Position numbers and translations under genes: made by a program
Shown: positions 7,906 to 15,949 of the stretch, piece by piece
How the letters are laid out: each line of letters opens with the position of its first letter
How positions within the stretch are numbered: position 1 is the stretch's first letter
From: Acidobacteriota bacterium
GTDB lineage: Bacteria > Acidobacteriota > Vicinamibacteria > Vicinamibacterales > UBA8438
Length of the DNA stretch: 18,571 bases
Direction: 5' to 3'
Assembly (NCBI GenBank): GCA_005778315.1
Contig: SXOW01000145.1
Location: 1 to 18,571 of the forward strand
Notes under the pieces: generated by a model
The model's input: only the letters and a program-made list of their open reading frames with translations
Databases searched by the model: none
Told to the model about the DNA's origin: nothing

Positions 7906-10092
7906 CTAGGGCCCGCTCCCGGGCGGTGGCGTCGATGCGCCCTGGCGCTGATAGAGATACGAGGCCCCGACGAGCAGCAGACCGAGCGCCAGGCTGCTGA
8001 GGATCCGGTAGAGGGAGTCGAGCTGCGAAAAGTCGACCGTGAAGACCTTGATCACCGTCACGCTGAAGATGCCAATGGCGAGATACCGGATGGGCGCATA
8101 GCCGCGCTTGAATCCGGCCGCCGTCAGCGCGGCGGCGTAGGCGCCCCAGGTCGCCGACAACATCAGATGCCGTATGAATTCCGAGCGTGCGCCTCGGAAG
8201 TCGGTGGCTCGGACGTGCCAGAAGGCGTAGATCTCGGTGGAGAGGGTCACGAGCATCACCAGGTTCGCGCTCACAACGGCCGCCGCCAGCGCGGTCGGGT
8301 ACGCGCTGCCGGCATCGGAGCGGGCATGAAGCCAGGCTACCGCGCTGAGCGCACCCACCACGAAAAACCCGAGCAGCGCGCGTTGGTTCAGCATGACGCT
8401 GTAGGGGGCCGGCACTGGTCCGAGTTGCTGCGCGAGCAGATCCACGGTGGCGGCACCGAGGAGCAGCGCACCGACCGCGCGGACCCAGCTGCGCTGCTCA
8501 TGCAGCCCGATCCAGACCATGCCGACGCCCTGCGCGGCCAGAAGCACCGAACCCCAGCGCCCATCGAACCAGATGGCGACGGCGGCCAGGGCCAGCGCTG
8601 CGGTCACGCTGAGGGCGTGTCTCGCGGCTCGTGGGTCGAGCCTCCGCAGCACGGTGGTCAACCCCGCATAGGCGGCAGCCAGTGCGGCCGCAACCGGCGC
8701 CGCGAGCGCGTACCGGGACGGCGCCAGCACCGCGTACAGACCGGCACAGAGGCCGAGACCGGTCACCGGTACGAGCAGGACGTCGGCTGCGGCCAAACGG
8801 GTACGGACCCGTCGGATGAGCTCGACCTGGCCGGCGACGTGCATGGCTGCGATGGCCAGCCAGCTCAGCGCGGCCGGCACAAGCCAGGATGGATCCGGTT
8901 GGCTGTCCGCCCACGCGAACAGCGGGATCGCCACCGCAACCCACAACACGAGACGCGACCACGTGCCATCGCGGCGGACCGCGAAGACCACACCAACGCC
9001 GGTGCCGACAATCAGATAGACGAGGAAGGCGAGCCGGTGCGGGGTCAGGACCCACAACGACGCGACGTGATACCAGGCTGGGGTCGTCCACAGGACCAGT
9101 CGGACCCACCTGGCGTACGGGTGCGACGACCGGCGCATGCCCTGTTGCACCCACAGGAACAGTGCCGCATAGAGGGTCAAGAACAGCTCCGCCGTCAGGT
9201 ATGCGTCGGATTCAAAAAATTGGGCATGCCAGATCGGCACCGTCAGCCCGGTGAGCACAAAGCTCAGCAGGTAGATCGCTGGCCAGTCGCAGCGGTGCGC
9301 GAGGAAGACGATAGCGCCCAGTAGAAGCGCGGTATAACTGAGGAGGCTGACGTAGGTTGCCGCGTCGCCTCCGACCAGGAACGGCGCGCCGAATCCGCCC
9401 AGCACCGCTACCGTGGCCAACGGTTGAGACCGCAGCCGGTCCGCCTGTACTGCGGCCAACGCCGTGACCGTCACGAGGAGCCCGAATCCGGCGCCCTGGC
9501 CCAGCAGGCTGTACAGATTCACGGCCGCGTGCACCGCGAGATACCAGATCGCGATACTGCCTCCGACGAGCGTCGTGCCGAACCGCCGGTGCCCGGCCGC
9601 GACGGCCCGCCGCCCGGTGAGAAAGACCAGCAACCCAGCGAGGCCGCCGAAGGCGACTCTGAGCGGCTCCGTGATCCACTGATTTGCGAAGGCGTACCGA
9701 ATCAACAACCCGACCCCAATGACCAGGGCCGCCACTCCGACATACAGCATCCACCGGGTGCCGATGCGGGTTTCGAGTCGCGCGGCGACCGTTCCTGCCG
9801 CTGGACCACGGGCGGTGTCGTGTGTGGGTGGAGCGTAGGGCGGGGCGTGCACCTCGGATGGCGCGGATCCCGACGCCGACGGCGGTCCGGCCGGACTGAC
9901 GCCGTGTGGGGGAACCGGCGCATCGGTGCGAGCGGTGTCGGGTGTGTCGCGCAGCCGCGCTTCAAGGGCTGCGAGTCGGCGCTCCAGTCCGGCGACCGCG
10001 TCTCGGGTCGCTGCGGCGCGGGCGAGCGAAACCAGCGGCAACACGATAGTGAGGAACAACCCGATGACGACCGTCAGTAGTAAAGCGACCAC
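7906..10092 (-). CDS. DUF2339 polytopic membrane protein
   Basis: The 728-residue protein has a first membrane segment (1-23), a short coiled coil rich in Leu, Glu and Arg (about 25-50), and a Pro/Ala-rich linker (about 51-105). Then comes the DUF2339 signature: RIGTRWMLYVGVAALVIGVG and LIRYAFANQWITEPLRVAFGG. More than 20 further hydrophobic helices run to the C-terminus, which ends in a short polar tail. The function of DUF2339 proteins is not established. The start is GTG 10090-10092, only 3 nt after the TAA stop of the upstream 326-aa gene, so translation is probably coupled. It lies between two other membrane-protein genes in a tight cluster, which suggests a shared envelope role. Confidence 0.88.
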   Translation of the reverse strand: MVALLLTVVIGLFLTIVLPLVSLARAAATRDAVAGLERRLAALEARLRDTPDTARTDAPVPPHGVSPAGPPSASGSAPSEVHAPPYAPPTHDTARGPAAGTVAARLETRIGTRWMLYVGVAALVIGVGLLIRYAFANQWITEPLRVAFGGLAGLLVFLTGRRAVAAGHRRFGTTLVGGSIAIWYLAVHAAVNLYSLLGQGAGFGLLVTVTALAAVQADRLRSQPLATVAVLGGFGAPFLVGGDAATYVSLLSYTALLLGAIVFLAHRCDWPAIYLLSFVLTGLTVPIWHAQFFESDAYLTAELFLTLYAALFLWVQQGMRRSSHPYARWVRLVLWTTPAWYHVASLWVLTPHRLAFLVYLIVGTGVGVVFAVRRDGTWSRLVLWVAVAIPLFAWADSQPDPSWLVPAALSWLAIAAMHVAGQVELIRRVRTRLAAADVLLVPVTGLGLCAGLYAVLAPSRYALAAPVAAALAAAYAGLTTVLRRLDPRAARHALSVTAALALAAVAIWFDGRWGSVLLAAQGVGMVWIGLHEQRSWVRAVGALLLGAATVDLLAQQLGPVPAPYSVMLNQRALLGFFVVGALSAVAWLHARSDAGSAYPTALAAAVVSANLVMLVTLSTEIYAFWHVRATDFRGARSEFIRHLMLSATWGAYAAALTAAGFKRGYAPIRYLAIGIFSVTVIKVFTVDFSQLDSLYRILSSLALGLLLVGASYLYQRQGASTPPPGSGP

Positions 10093-10095
10093 GGC

Positions 10096-11076
10096 TTAGC
10101 CCAATCGCGCAAGTGCTTCGGCGGCCGGTGACTCGGGCCACGTCGTGATGGGGGCGGCGAGGTAGCCGGCGTGCGCCAACTGGCTTTGGAAGTACCCGAT
10201 TTCAGTCGCGTAGCAGAACAGCCGGGCCGCGGTCCGGGCGCCCAAGCCCACCAGGGCTGCGATCAGCCAGCCTGCACTCGATCCCGATGTCACGACCGGC
10301 GCGGCGGCCACTGCTGCCAGGAGCACGAGACTGTTGGCAGCGAACAACCCGACACACATCAATGGGCGCCTACGCACGAATCGCCAGCCTGCCAGCACCG
10401 CCCCCATGGCGCTGCGGCGATCTTCCACGACGGCTCGCACCCGGGCATAGTCGAAGACCAGGACGATCCCGCCAAGTAGGGCCGTGAAGAGCAGGTACAG
10501 GCTCACGCGGACGGCTGTTTGTGTCGATGGCGAGGCGTTTCCCGCGAGTGGGTACACCGTGTGGAACACCAGATCGTGAACCGGGCCGAGCAACACGCCG
10601 TAGACCAGCAGGGCCAGGAGGCGGAGTCGGACCAGACGCGCCGCGTACATCCCACAGGCCGCGAAGAATCCGACCGAGCGCGTTGGCCGGTCACGCGCGA
10701 AACGGTCGTGGATGCCGCCAGACAGGAAGGTCCACAGGAGGAGGCCGCCGCCAAGCAGGTACGCGATCAGAACCGGGTGCGGAGGATGTCCGGGGGAGGC
10801 TGGGCCGGCGAGACTGGCGGCCTGCGCGCCGCAGCCAGTAACGGCGGCCGCCAGAGACCGGGTGACCCCAATCGCTGGCGCCGCGCACTGTCGCCACCAT
10901 TGACCGGCTGAGGCGGTCCCGCTCCGCATGGTCGGCGCGATTGCCGGCGCGCCGGCGTCGAGCACGCCCTGGAGGGGGAGCGCCAGGGACGCGGTCAGCA
11001 GTGTCGCCCCGAGCAGCACAACCGGGGCTCCGAAGACCCGGCGCAGACCGTCCCGCAAGGCGGACACGATCGGCAT
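10096..11076 (-). CDS. Membrane protein of unknown function (326 aa)
   Basis: I do not recognise a named family. Hydrophobic segments are visible at about 17-37, 104-124, 135-165, 185-210, 240-262 and 265-285, giving five or six membrane helices with a long loop after the first that contains several Cys residues. A cytoplasmic-looking RVRAVVEDRRSAMGAVLAGW stretch follows the fourth helix region. This resembles the repeated 'helix, then R-x-x-x-x-x-D/E, helix' layout of glycerophosphodiesterase-type membrane domains, but the likeness is weak. The gene starts at ATG 11076, 82 nt after the cupin gene, and its stop is 3 nt before the DUF2339 start, so the two are likely translated together. Confidence 0.72.
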   Translation of the reverse strand: MPIVSALRDGLRRVFGAPVVLLGATLLTASLALPLQGVLDAGAPAIAPTMRSGTASAGQWWRQCAAPAIGVTRSLAAAVTGCGAQAASLAGPASPGHPPHPVLIAYLLGGGLLLWTFLSGGIHDRFARDRPTRSVGFFAACGMYAARLVRLRLLALLVYGVLLGPVHDLVFHTVYPLAGNASPSTQTAVRVSLYLLFTALLGGIVLVFDYARVRAVVEDRRSAMGAVLAGWRFVRRRPLMCVGLFAANSLVLLAAVAAAPVVTSGSSAGWLIAALVGLGARTAARLFCYATEIGYFQSQLAHAGYLAAPITTWPESPAAEALARLG

Positions 11077-11086
11077 TACGCGGTTC

Positions 11087-11106
11087 CCGGGTCCTCAGGA
11101 CCCCGG
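11087..11106. terminator. Imperfect hairpin downstream of the cupin gene
   Basis: CCGGGTCCT (11087-11095), a single C, then AGGACCCCGG (11097-11106) form a near-perfect inverted repeat with one bulged C. On the minus strand it lies about 55 nt after the cupin stop and 10 nt before the start of the 326-aa membrane gene. There is no U-tract. It could end the PQQ transcript, or hide or expose the start of the next gene. Confidence 0.4.
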
Positions 11107-11158
11107 ACGCCGACAGCCGGTCGTCGACACCCCTTCAATCGACTCCTGGCACGTGGCC

Positions 11159-11479
11159 CTACCGATAGTCGTCCCGCACCGGGTGGAAGACATCGATGAT
11201 CCGGCACTCGGTCAACGCGCGCCCGGAGTGCGTGACGTTGGGTGGCACGAAAGCCACCATCCCCGGCCTCAGGCGCTGGGTCTCGCCTCCGATGGTCAGC
11301 TCGAATTCCCCGGACAGCACGTGGGCCACCTGCTCGTGCGGATGGGCGTGCTCGGGAAGGAGCGCACCGGCCGCGATGGTCCAGCTGACCGAGGTCATAG
11401 TGGCTCCGCTCGAGAACCGACCGACGAACCCGGGGATCGGCTCTCGCTCCGGCTGATCGGCGATCGCCAGAAACCCCAC
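11159..11479 (-). CDS. Small single-domain cupin
   Basis: The 106-residue protein has a complete cupin fold signature. Motif 1 runs from Gly38 to Gly56 and contains HAHPHEQ, with His44, His46 and Gln50 or Glu49 as likely metal ligands. Motif 2 contains RPGMVAFVPPNVTHSG, with His84. Such proteins bind a divalent metal and occur as sensors, isomerases or dioxygenase-like enzymes, and the substrate cannot be told from sequence. I chose GTG 11479, which gives the normal family N-terminus (a short strand, then PIPGFVGRF) and lies 5 nt after the TGA stop of the PQQ dehydrogenase. Longer starts run inside that gene. The position suggests co-translation and perhaps an accessory role in alcohol oxidation. 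Confidence 0.82.
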   Translation of the reverse strand: MGFLAIADQPEREPIPGFVGRFSSGATMTSVSWTIAAGALLPEHAHPHEQVAHVLSGEFELTIGGETQRLRPGMVAFVPPNVTHSGRALTECRIIDVFHPVRDDYR

Positions 11480-11484
11480 CGCCG

Positions 11485-13128
11485 TCAGTCCCTGAGGCCG
11501 AAGGAGTACACCACGTTCCCGGCCGCGATGGTGATGTACTGCTTGCCATCGACCGCGTAGCTCATCGGCGCCGAGTGCACCATCCGGCCCACGTTCATGT
11601 GCCACAGTTCTTCGCCGCTCACTGCATCGAGGGCGAAGAAGTAGCCGTCAACACTGCCGCTGAACACCAGGTCGCCAGCCGTGGCCATGATGCCGGCCGT
11701 CGAGCGTGGCTGAATCTCATATTCCCACCGCAGGTTGGCGGTCTTGGGGTCAATCGCCCGGATGGCGCTCTTGTAATTCTCGACCGGCAACGGACGTCGC
11801 CCACCGCCGCCAGTGAACTGGTCACCCTCGACGTAATCTTCATCACGTTTGTAGAAGATGTCCTCGCCGTCATAGGCCTGCACGTAAAAGAGTTCCGTGC
11901 GCGGGCTGTAGGAGGGGGAGAACCAGTTGGTGCCACCGCCAATGGGGGGCGAGACCGTGACGCCTTCCGCGGTCGGGGACGTGCCCGGAATACGGATGGG
12001 CCGACCGTTCGCATCGAGCCCCTCAGCCCAGGTCTGCTTGGCGAACGGTTTGCCTACGAGAAATTTGCCGGTGACGCGATCAATCGTGTAGAAGAAGGCG
12101 TTCCGGTTCGCCCACATCATCACCTTGCGCATCTCGCCGTCCATCTCGAGATCCGCCAGAATGGGCACCTGGATGGCATCCCAGTCGTGGACATCGTGCG
12201 GGGTGAACTGGAAGTACCACTCGAGCGCGCCGGTCTCGTGCTTCAGTGCCATAGCCGAATCCGAATAGAGGTTGTCGCCCAGACGGACGTCTCCGTTCCA
12301 GTCCGGTCCCGGGTTGCCCGTGCCCCAGTAGACGAGATCCAGATCCGGGTCGTAGGCGCCGGTGATCCAGGTGGCCGCGCCACCGGTGCGCCAGGAGTCG
12401 CCGGCCCAGGTCTGGTTGTCCGGGTGGTCGGGTCCGGGGATGGTTTCGGCGCGCCACTCCAACTCTCCGCTCTTCGCGTTGTAGGAGTCGATAAACCCTC
12501 GCACCCCGTACTCGCCACCGGCCATACCGGTCACCACTTCGTCCTTCACAATCAGTGGTGCCTCCGTCTTGCTGTAGCCCGCCCGATAGTCGGCCACTGC
12601 CTTGTCCCAGACGAGGTTGCCGGTGCGGGCGTCGATGGCCACCAGATGAGCATCGAGCGTGCTCATGTAGAGCGTCTCACCCAGGATGGCCACGCCTCGA
12701 TTGTTCCGCCCGCAGCAGATACGCAGGTCGTCCGGCAGCGAATGGTTGTAACGCCAGTACTGTCGACCGGTCGCGGCATCCACCGCGACCACGTTGCTCG
12801 GCGCCTCCGTGATGAACATGACCCCGTCGACGACGACCGGCACGGTCTCCGCGCGGTCGAGCTGTGGGATCTGATACGCCCACTTCAGCTCCAGGTCACC
12901 CACGTTCCGGTTGTGCACCTGGTCGAGGCCGCTGTAATGCTGGCTGTCGAGGGTGCCCGAATACATGAGCCAGTTGTGAGGTTCGTCCTTCGCGTTGAGC
13001 AACCGCTCCCACGTGACAGGCGAGAACGCGGGCGTCGTACCGGGCTGCGACTCCGTCTCCTGGGCCGCGGCGGGCACGACACCCGTAACCAACACGCCGA
13101 GGGCGATGACACTAGCAAGCCGTTTCAT
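11485..13128 (-). CDS. PQQ-dependent alcohol dehydrogenase (methanol/ethanol family), lanthanide-type active site
   Basis: This is a 547-residue periplasmic quinoprotein with a signal peptide ending near AAA/Q (residue 22). The eight-bladed propeller shows typical blade repeats (AVDAATGRQYWRYN, AIDARTGNLVWDK). Cofactor residues are visible: adjacent Cys138-Cys139 (vicinal disulphide under PQQ), Trp254 for stacking, and Arg342. The metal site is Glu206 (GGEYGVRG), Asn272 (GTGNPGP) and Asp315 (HDWD). Asp317, two residues after the catalytic Asp, is the extra ligand found in lanthanide-dependent XoxF and PedH, where calcium enzymes have Ala or Ser. There is no C-terminal haem domain, so electrons must leave through a separate cytochrome, presumably the gene just upstream. 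I chose ATG 13128 because GAGGAG (13137-13142, minus) sits 8 nt before it; TTG 13134 is too close to that site. Substrate unknown. Confidence 0.92.
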   Translation of the reverse strand: MKRLASVIALGVLVTGVVPAAAQETESQPGTTPAFSPVTWERLLNAKDEPHNWLMYSGTLDSQHYSGLDQVHNRNVGDLELKWAYQIPQLDRAETVPVVVDGVMFITEAPSNVVAVDAATGRQYWRYNHSLPDDLRICCGRNNRGVAILGETLYMSTLDAHLVAIDARTGNLVWDKAVADYRAGYSKTEAPLIVKDEVVTGMAGGEYGVRGFIDSYNAKSGELEWRAETIPGPDHPDNQTWAGDSWRTGGAATWITGAYDPDLDLVYWGTGNPGPDWNGDVRLGDNLYSDSAMALKHETGALEWYFQFTPHDVHDWDAIQVPILADLEMDGEMRKVMMWANRNAFFYTIDRVTGKFLVGKPFAKQTWAEGLDANGRPIRIPGTSPTAEGVTVSPPIGGGTNWFSPSYSPRTELFYVQAYDGEDIFYKRDEDYVEGDQFTGGGGRRPLPVENYKSAIRAIDPKTANLRWEYEIQPRSTAGIMATAGDLVFSGSVDGYFFALDAVSGEELWHMNVGRMVHSAPMSYAVDGKQYITIAAGNVVYSFGLRD

Positions 13129-13130
13129 GT

Positions 13131-13949
13131 TCAAATCTCCTCGCGTCGAAGCGAAAACAGATACGCCACCAGGTCGTCCACCTCGGCGTCGGTCAACGTG
13201 GCGTTGACACTGGGCATGGTCGATGTTTTGATGCGGTCATAGGACCGAACGTCGCGTTTCGAAAACGACCAGAGGTCTTCGTCGTCGTCCATCAGCCGCA
13301 TGGAGAAGGTATCTTCGTCCATCCGGAGGCCCTGGACCACGGTCCCATCGGCTCGAGTGACGCGAAGCGTCCACCAGCGCGGCGCCACATCTTGGTCCGG
13401 CGTGCGCAGATCGCTCACCAACTCCGCTGGATCGCGACGGTTCCCAACCTGGCTCAGATCGGGTCCGAGGCGGCCACCCTCGCCGTTGACCATATGGCAG
13501 CCGCTGCAGTTGCCTTTTCCGGCGTACAGCTGCTGCCCGTTGGCCGCGTTGCCCGGCAGGTCGACGTCGTTCGTGTCGTTGAGCGAATTCAGGTAGGCCA
13601 CGACCATCCAGGCCGACTGGTCGGTCGACCGTCGGCTGATGCCAACCATCTGCGTATTGGGAATGCCCTCCCGCACAATCTTGAAGAGTCCTTCATCGGT
13701 GCTGGCGCTGCGGAATCCGTTGGTCAGGTCGGGACCGCCCTCGCCGCCGGTGCCGTCCTCTCCGTGGCAGCGACCGCACTGCTGCTGGAACACACGCTGG
13801 CCCATCTGCACATCCAGCTCACCGGTAAAGACGTTGTCGGCCGGCGGCTCTTCACGCGCTTGCGCGCTCACGTCAGGTGGGGCCGCCGTGAGAGACAGCA
13901 CCGCCACGAGGATCAGCGTAACGGCCGACCACAGACTACGCATCGACAT
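13131..13949 (-). CDS. Di-haem c-type cytochrome, probable electron acceptor of the PQQ dehydrogenase
   Basis: The 272-residue protein has a signal peptide (hydrophobic 7-22, cleavage near VSA/Q at 29-30). The first haem site is CGRCH (58-62), with a possible axial Met101 (NTQM). The second is CSGCH (148-152), followed by GRLGPDLS, with a possible axial Met in STMPS near 245. The C-terminal half (GTVVQGLRMDEDTFSMRLMD, then SYDRIKTSTMPS, then DLVAYLFSLR) follows the pattern of the 'putative haem-binding domain' first seen in Pirellula and Verrucomicrobium proteins. ATG 13949 is preferred because GGAGG lies 5 nt upstream and the signal peptide starts there. The TGA stop is 2 nt before the dehydrogenase ATG, so both are made together. 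Confidence 0.92.
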   Translation of the reverse strand: MSMRSLWSAVTLILVAVLSLTAAPPDVSAQAREEPPADNVFTGELDVQMGQRVFQQQCGRCHGEDGTGGEGGPDLTNGFRSASTDEGLFKIVREGIPNTQMVGISRRSTDQSAWMVVAYLNSLNDTNDVDLPGNAANGQQLYAGKGNCSGCHMVNGEGGRLGPDLSQVGNRRDPAELVSDLRTPDQDVAPRWWTLRVTRADGTVVQGLRMDEDTFSMRLMDDDEDLWSFSKRDVRSYDRIKTSTMPSVNATLTDAEVDDLVAYLFSLRREEI

Positions 13950-13988
13950 GGTGCCCTCCAGGGGATCGGGTATTTCTTTCGCGCTGCC

Positions 13989-14011
13989 CGGTACCGGTCC
14001 CCGCAGGACCC
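13989..14011. repeat. Palindromic motif shared with the gap after the cupin gene
   Basis: GGTCC (13996-14000), three bases, then CAGGACCC (14004-14011) mirror GGTCC (11090-11094), one base, CAGGACCC (11096-11103). The bases before each copy are also alike (CGGTACC here, CGGTTCCC there). This copy lies about 40 nt upstream of the cytochrome start and just after the carboxyltransferase stop, so it may be a terminator hairpin, an operator, or one of a dispersed repeat family. Confidence 0.4.
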
Positions 14012-14039
14012 GCATCATCGCGGTGTTTGGGGGAGACGT

Positions 14040-15725
14040 TCAGGCACCCGGACTGATCCGGGCGACGATATCACGCGCGCGGCGCACGATGCTACGCTCG
14101 AACCGTCCAATCGCCCTGAAGCGGTCCGCACGCCGCTGCACCAGTTTCTTGGCTTTCAGCACCGAGAGTTCGGCGAGATGGTGGACGATGCGTTCCTGGA
14201 CCTGACGGGCGGCTGCGTCGACGTCGCGATGGGCACCGCCGGGAGGCTCTGGGACGATACCGTCGATCACCCCCAGCTCCAGCAGGTCGTGCGACCGCAG
14301 TTTCAGCGCCGGCAGCAACTCCTCGATGCGGGCGGCGTCGTGCAGCAGAATCGCCGCCGCGCCTTCCGGCGCGATCACCGAGTAGATGGCGTTCTCCTGC
14401 ATTAGAATCACGTCCGCCAGGCCCAATGCCAGCGCGCCGCCGGAACCGCCCTCCCCGATCACGACGTTGACGATCGGTACCGGGAGCTGCGCGAGCATTC
14501 CCAGGCATTCGCCAAGAGCGAGGGCGATACCGCGGCGCTCCGCTGCCATTCCGGGAAAGGCGCCGCGCGTGTCCACGAGGGTCACCACCGGGAGGTCGCA
14601 CTTTTCAGCCAGGCGCATCAGCCGTTGCGCTTTCCGATAGCCCTCCGGCATCGGCATCAGTTGCCCCGCCTGCGCAATGACCACCACCGGGTGCCCTTGG
14701 AGGCTCGCAATGCCGCCCATGATGGCCGGGTCGTCACCGAAGCACCGATCGCCGCGCATCTGACTGAACGCATGGAACACGCGCTGGACGTAGGCTTCGG
14801 CGCGTGGCCGAGCCGGATTGCGCGCCAGGTCCAGCACCTCGACCGCCGTGCGCGTGGACTTGGGGGTCGGCGCCAGCTGCACCCTCGGCCACGCGCCCTG
14901 GCGGCGGGGTGCGAGCTGGGACACCAAGACCGCCAGCCGGTTCCGCAGCAGTGGTCGCTCGATGATCATGTCGATCATCCCGTTCTCGATCACGGCTTCG
15001 GCGCGGCGTTCCGACTTTGCAATTTTCTCGTCAATCGTGCCTTCGACGACGCGAGCGCCGACGAATCCGATTTGCGCGCCTGGTTCCCCGATGAGGACGT
15101 CACCCAAGGAGCCGAAGCTGGCGAATGTGCCCCCAAGACTCGGGTTCGTGAGTACCGAGATGTAGGGCAGTCCGGCGGTCCGATGCTCCGCGACGGCGAT
15201 GGCGGTCTTCGCCATCTGCATCAGCGCGAGCACGCCCTCCTGAATACGCGCGCCGCCGCTGGCGATGATCGAGACCACCGGCAACCCGCGCCGGGTCGCG
15301 ACGTCGAAGGCGCGGGCTACCTTCTCCCCCACCACGGAGCCCATCGTGCCGCCCAGAAAGTCGAATTCCAGCGAGATGAGGACCACTGGCCGGCCATCCA
15401 GCCGTGCCTCGCCGGCGAGCGCCGCTTCGTGCATGCCCGTCCGGCGCTCGGCCTCGCGCAGTCGGTCACGGTAGGGCCCACTGACGCTGAAGTCCAGTGG
15501 GTCGGTCGAGAACAGTCGTTTCCCGATTTCGCGGAACGATCCGCGGTCGGCGAGGTGGTCGATCCATTCCTGCGCTGTCAGCGCGCTGTGGTGGCCGCAT
15601 CCCTCGCACACGCGCAACTCGGCTGCGAACGCCACCGCGTCCACCTCGCGGGTGCATTGACGACAGGTGTGCGTCGGCGGTGTGGATCCGGATTCGACGG
15701 CGACAGCCTCTGCTACTACGCCCAC
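14040..15725 (-). CDS. accDA: Fused acetyl-CoA carboxylase carboxyltransferase, beta then alpha
   Basis: A 561-residue single polypeptide joins the two carboxyltransferase halves that are separate AccD and AccA in most bacteria. Residues 21-43 hold the AccD zinc ribbon (Cys21, Cys24, Cys40, Cys43). Residues about 75-280 are the beta half with SGGARIQEG (156-164). A linker at about 281-308 leads to the alpha half, with AYVQRVFHAF, RGDRCFGDDPAI, DTRGAFPG (385-392), GEGGSGGALA (424-433) and the APEGAAAIL segment. The enzyme moves the carboxyl group from carboxybiotin to acetyl-CoA, giving malonyl-CoA for fatty-acid synthesis in the cytoplasm. The start is GTG 15725 with GAGGTG (15731-15736, minus) 5 nt upstream. 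No biotin carboxylase or carrier gene is in the window. All key motifs are present, so it should be active. Confidence 0.94.
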   Translation of the reverse strand: MGVVAEAVAVESGSTPPTHTCRQCTREVDAVAFAAELRVCEGCGHHSALTAQEWIDHLADRGSFREIGKRLFSTDPLDFSVSGPYRDRLREAERRTGMHEAALAGEARLDGRPVVLISLEFDFLGGTMGSVVGEKVARAFDVATRRGLPVVSIIASGGARIQEGVLALMQMAKTAIAVAEHRTAGLPYISVLTNPSLGGTFASFGSLGDVLIGEPGAQIGFVGARVVEGTIDEKIAKSERRAEAVIENGMIDMIIERPLLRNRLAVLVSQLAPRRQGAWPRVQLAPTPKSTRTAVEVLDLARNPARPRAEAYVQRVFHAFSQMRGDRCFGDDPAIMGGIASLQGHPVVVIAQAGQLMPMPEGYRKAQRLMRLAEKCDLPVVTLVDTRGAFPGMAAERRGIALALGECLGMLAQLPVPIVNVVIGEGGSGGALALGLADVILMQENAIYSVIAPEGAAAILLHDAARIEELLPALKLRSHDLLELGVIDGIVPEPPGGAHRDVDAAARQVQERIVHHLAELSVLKAKKLVQRRADRFRAIGRFERSIVRRARDIVARISPGA

Positions 15726-15821
15726 GGCAACACCTCGCTTCGGGGGCTCTCGCTATCGGCTCTTTGCCCCAACTTGACCAATCCAGCGTACCAGCATCGG
15801 GAGAAGGGCGGCGGCGGAGGT

Positions 15822-15838
15822 TGTAAAAATTGTGTAAA
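15822..15838. promoter_or_regulatory. AT-rich patch with an 11-bp-spaced GTAAA repeat upstream of the carboxyltransferase gene
   Basis: TGTAAAAATTGTGTAAA is strikingly AT-rich for this window and contains GTAAA twice (15823-15827 and 15834-15838), spaced by one helical turn. It lies about 97-113 nt upstream of the GTG start of the carboxyltransferase gene. It may be a promoter element or protein site, but I find no convincing -35/-10 pair with it. Confidence 0.25.
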
Positions 15839-15843
15839 TCCCC

Positions 15844-15933
15844 TCAGTAGAACAGGCGTTGAAGGAGTTGTAGTGCAACCACCAGAATCATGGGCGAGAA
15901 GTCCAACCCTGCGACGGGGGGCACGGTGTCGAC
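15844..15933 (-). pseudogene. Relic resembling the C-terminus of a YggT-family membrane protein
   Basis: Reading the minus strand from 15933 to the TGA at 15844-15846 gives about 29 residues: VDTVPPVAG, then LDFSPMILVVALQLLQRLFY. This matches the usual end of YggT proteins (PP-x-G-x-D-x-SP followed by one hydrophobic helix and a short basic/aromatic tail). A complete YggT is about 90-100 residues with a further membrane helix and loop. Upstream in the same frame the sequence overlaps the neighbouring gene and is polar and Ser/Arg-rich, so the first part is absent. I read this as the remaining tail of a broken gene. A chance hydrophobic stretch is the alternative. Confidence 0.5.
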
Positions 15934-15949
15934 GGGCCTGCCCCTCGCG

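Noticed and set aside
7876..9324. Open frame of 482 codons on the plus strand
   Set aside because: It is antisense to the DUF2339 gene; its product is Gln/Arg/Gly/His-rich with no recognisable domain.
11575..13242. Open frame of 555 codons on the plus strand
   Set aside because: It is antisense to the PQQ dehydrogenase, whose identity is firm; no signal, motif or start site supports it.
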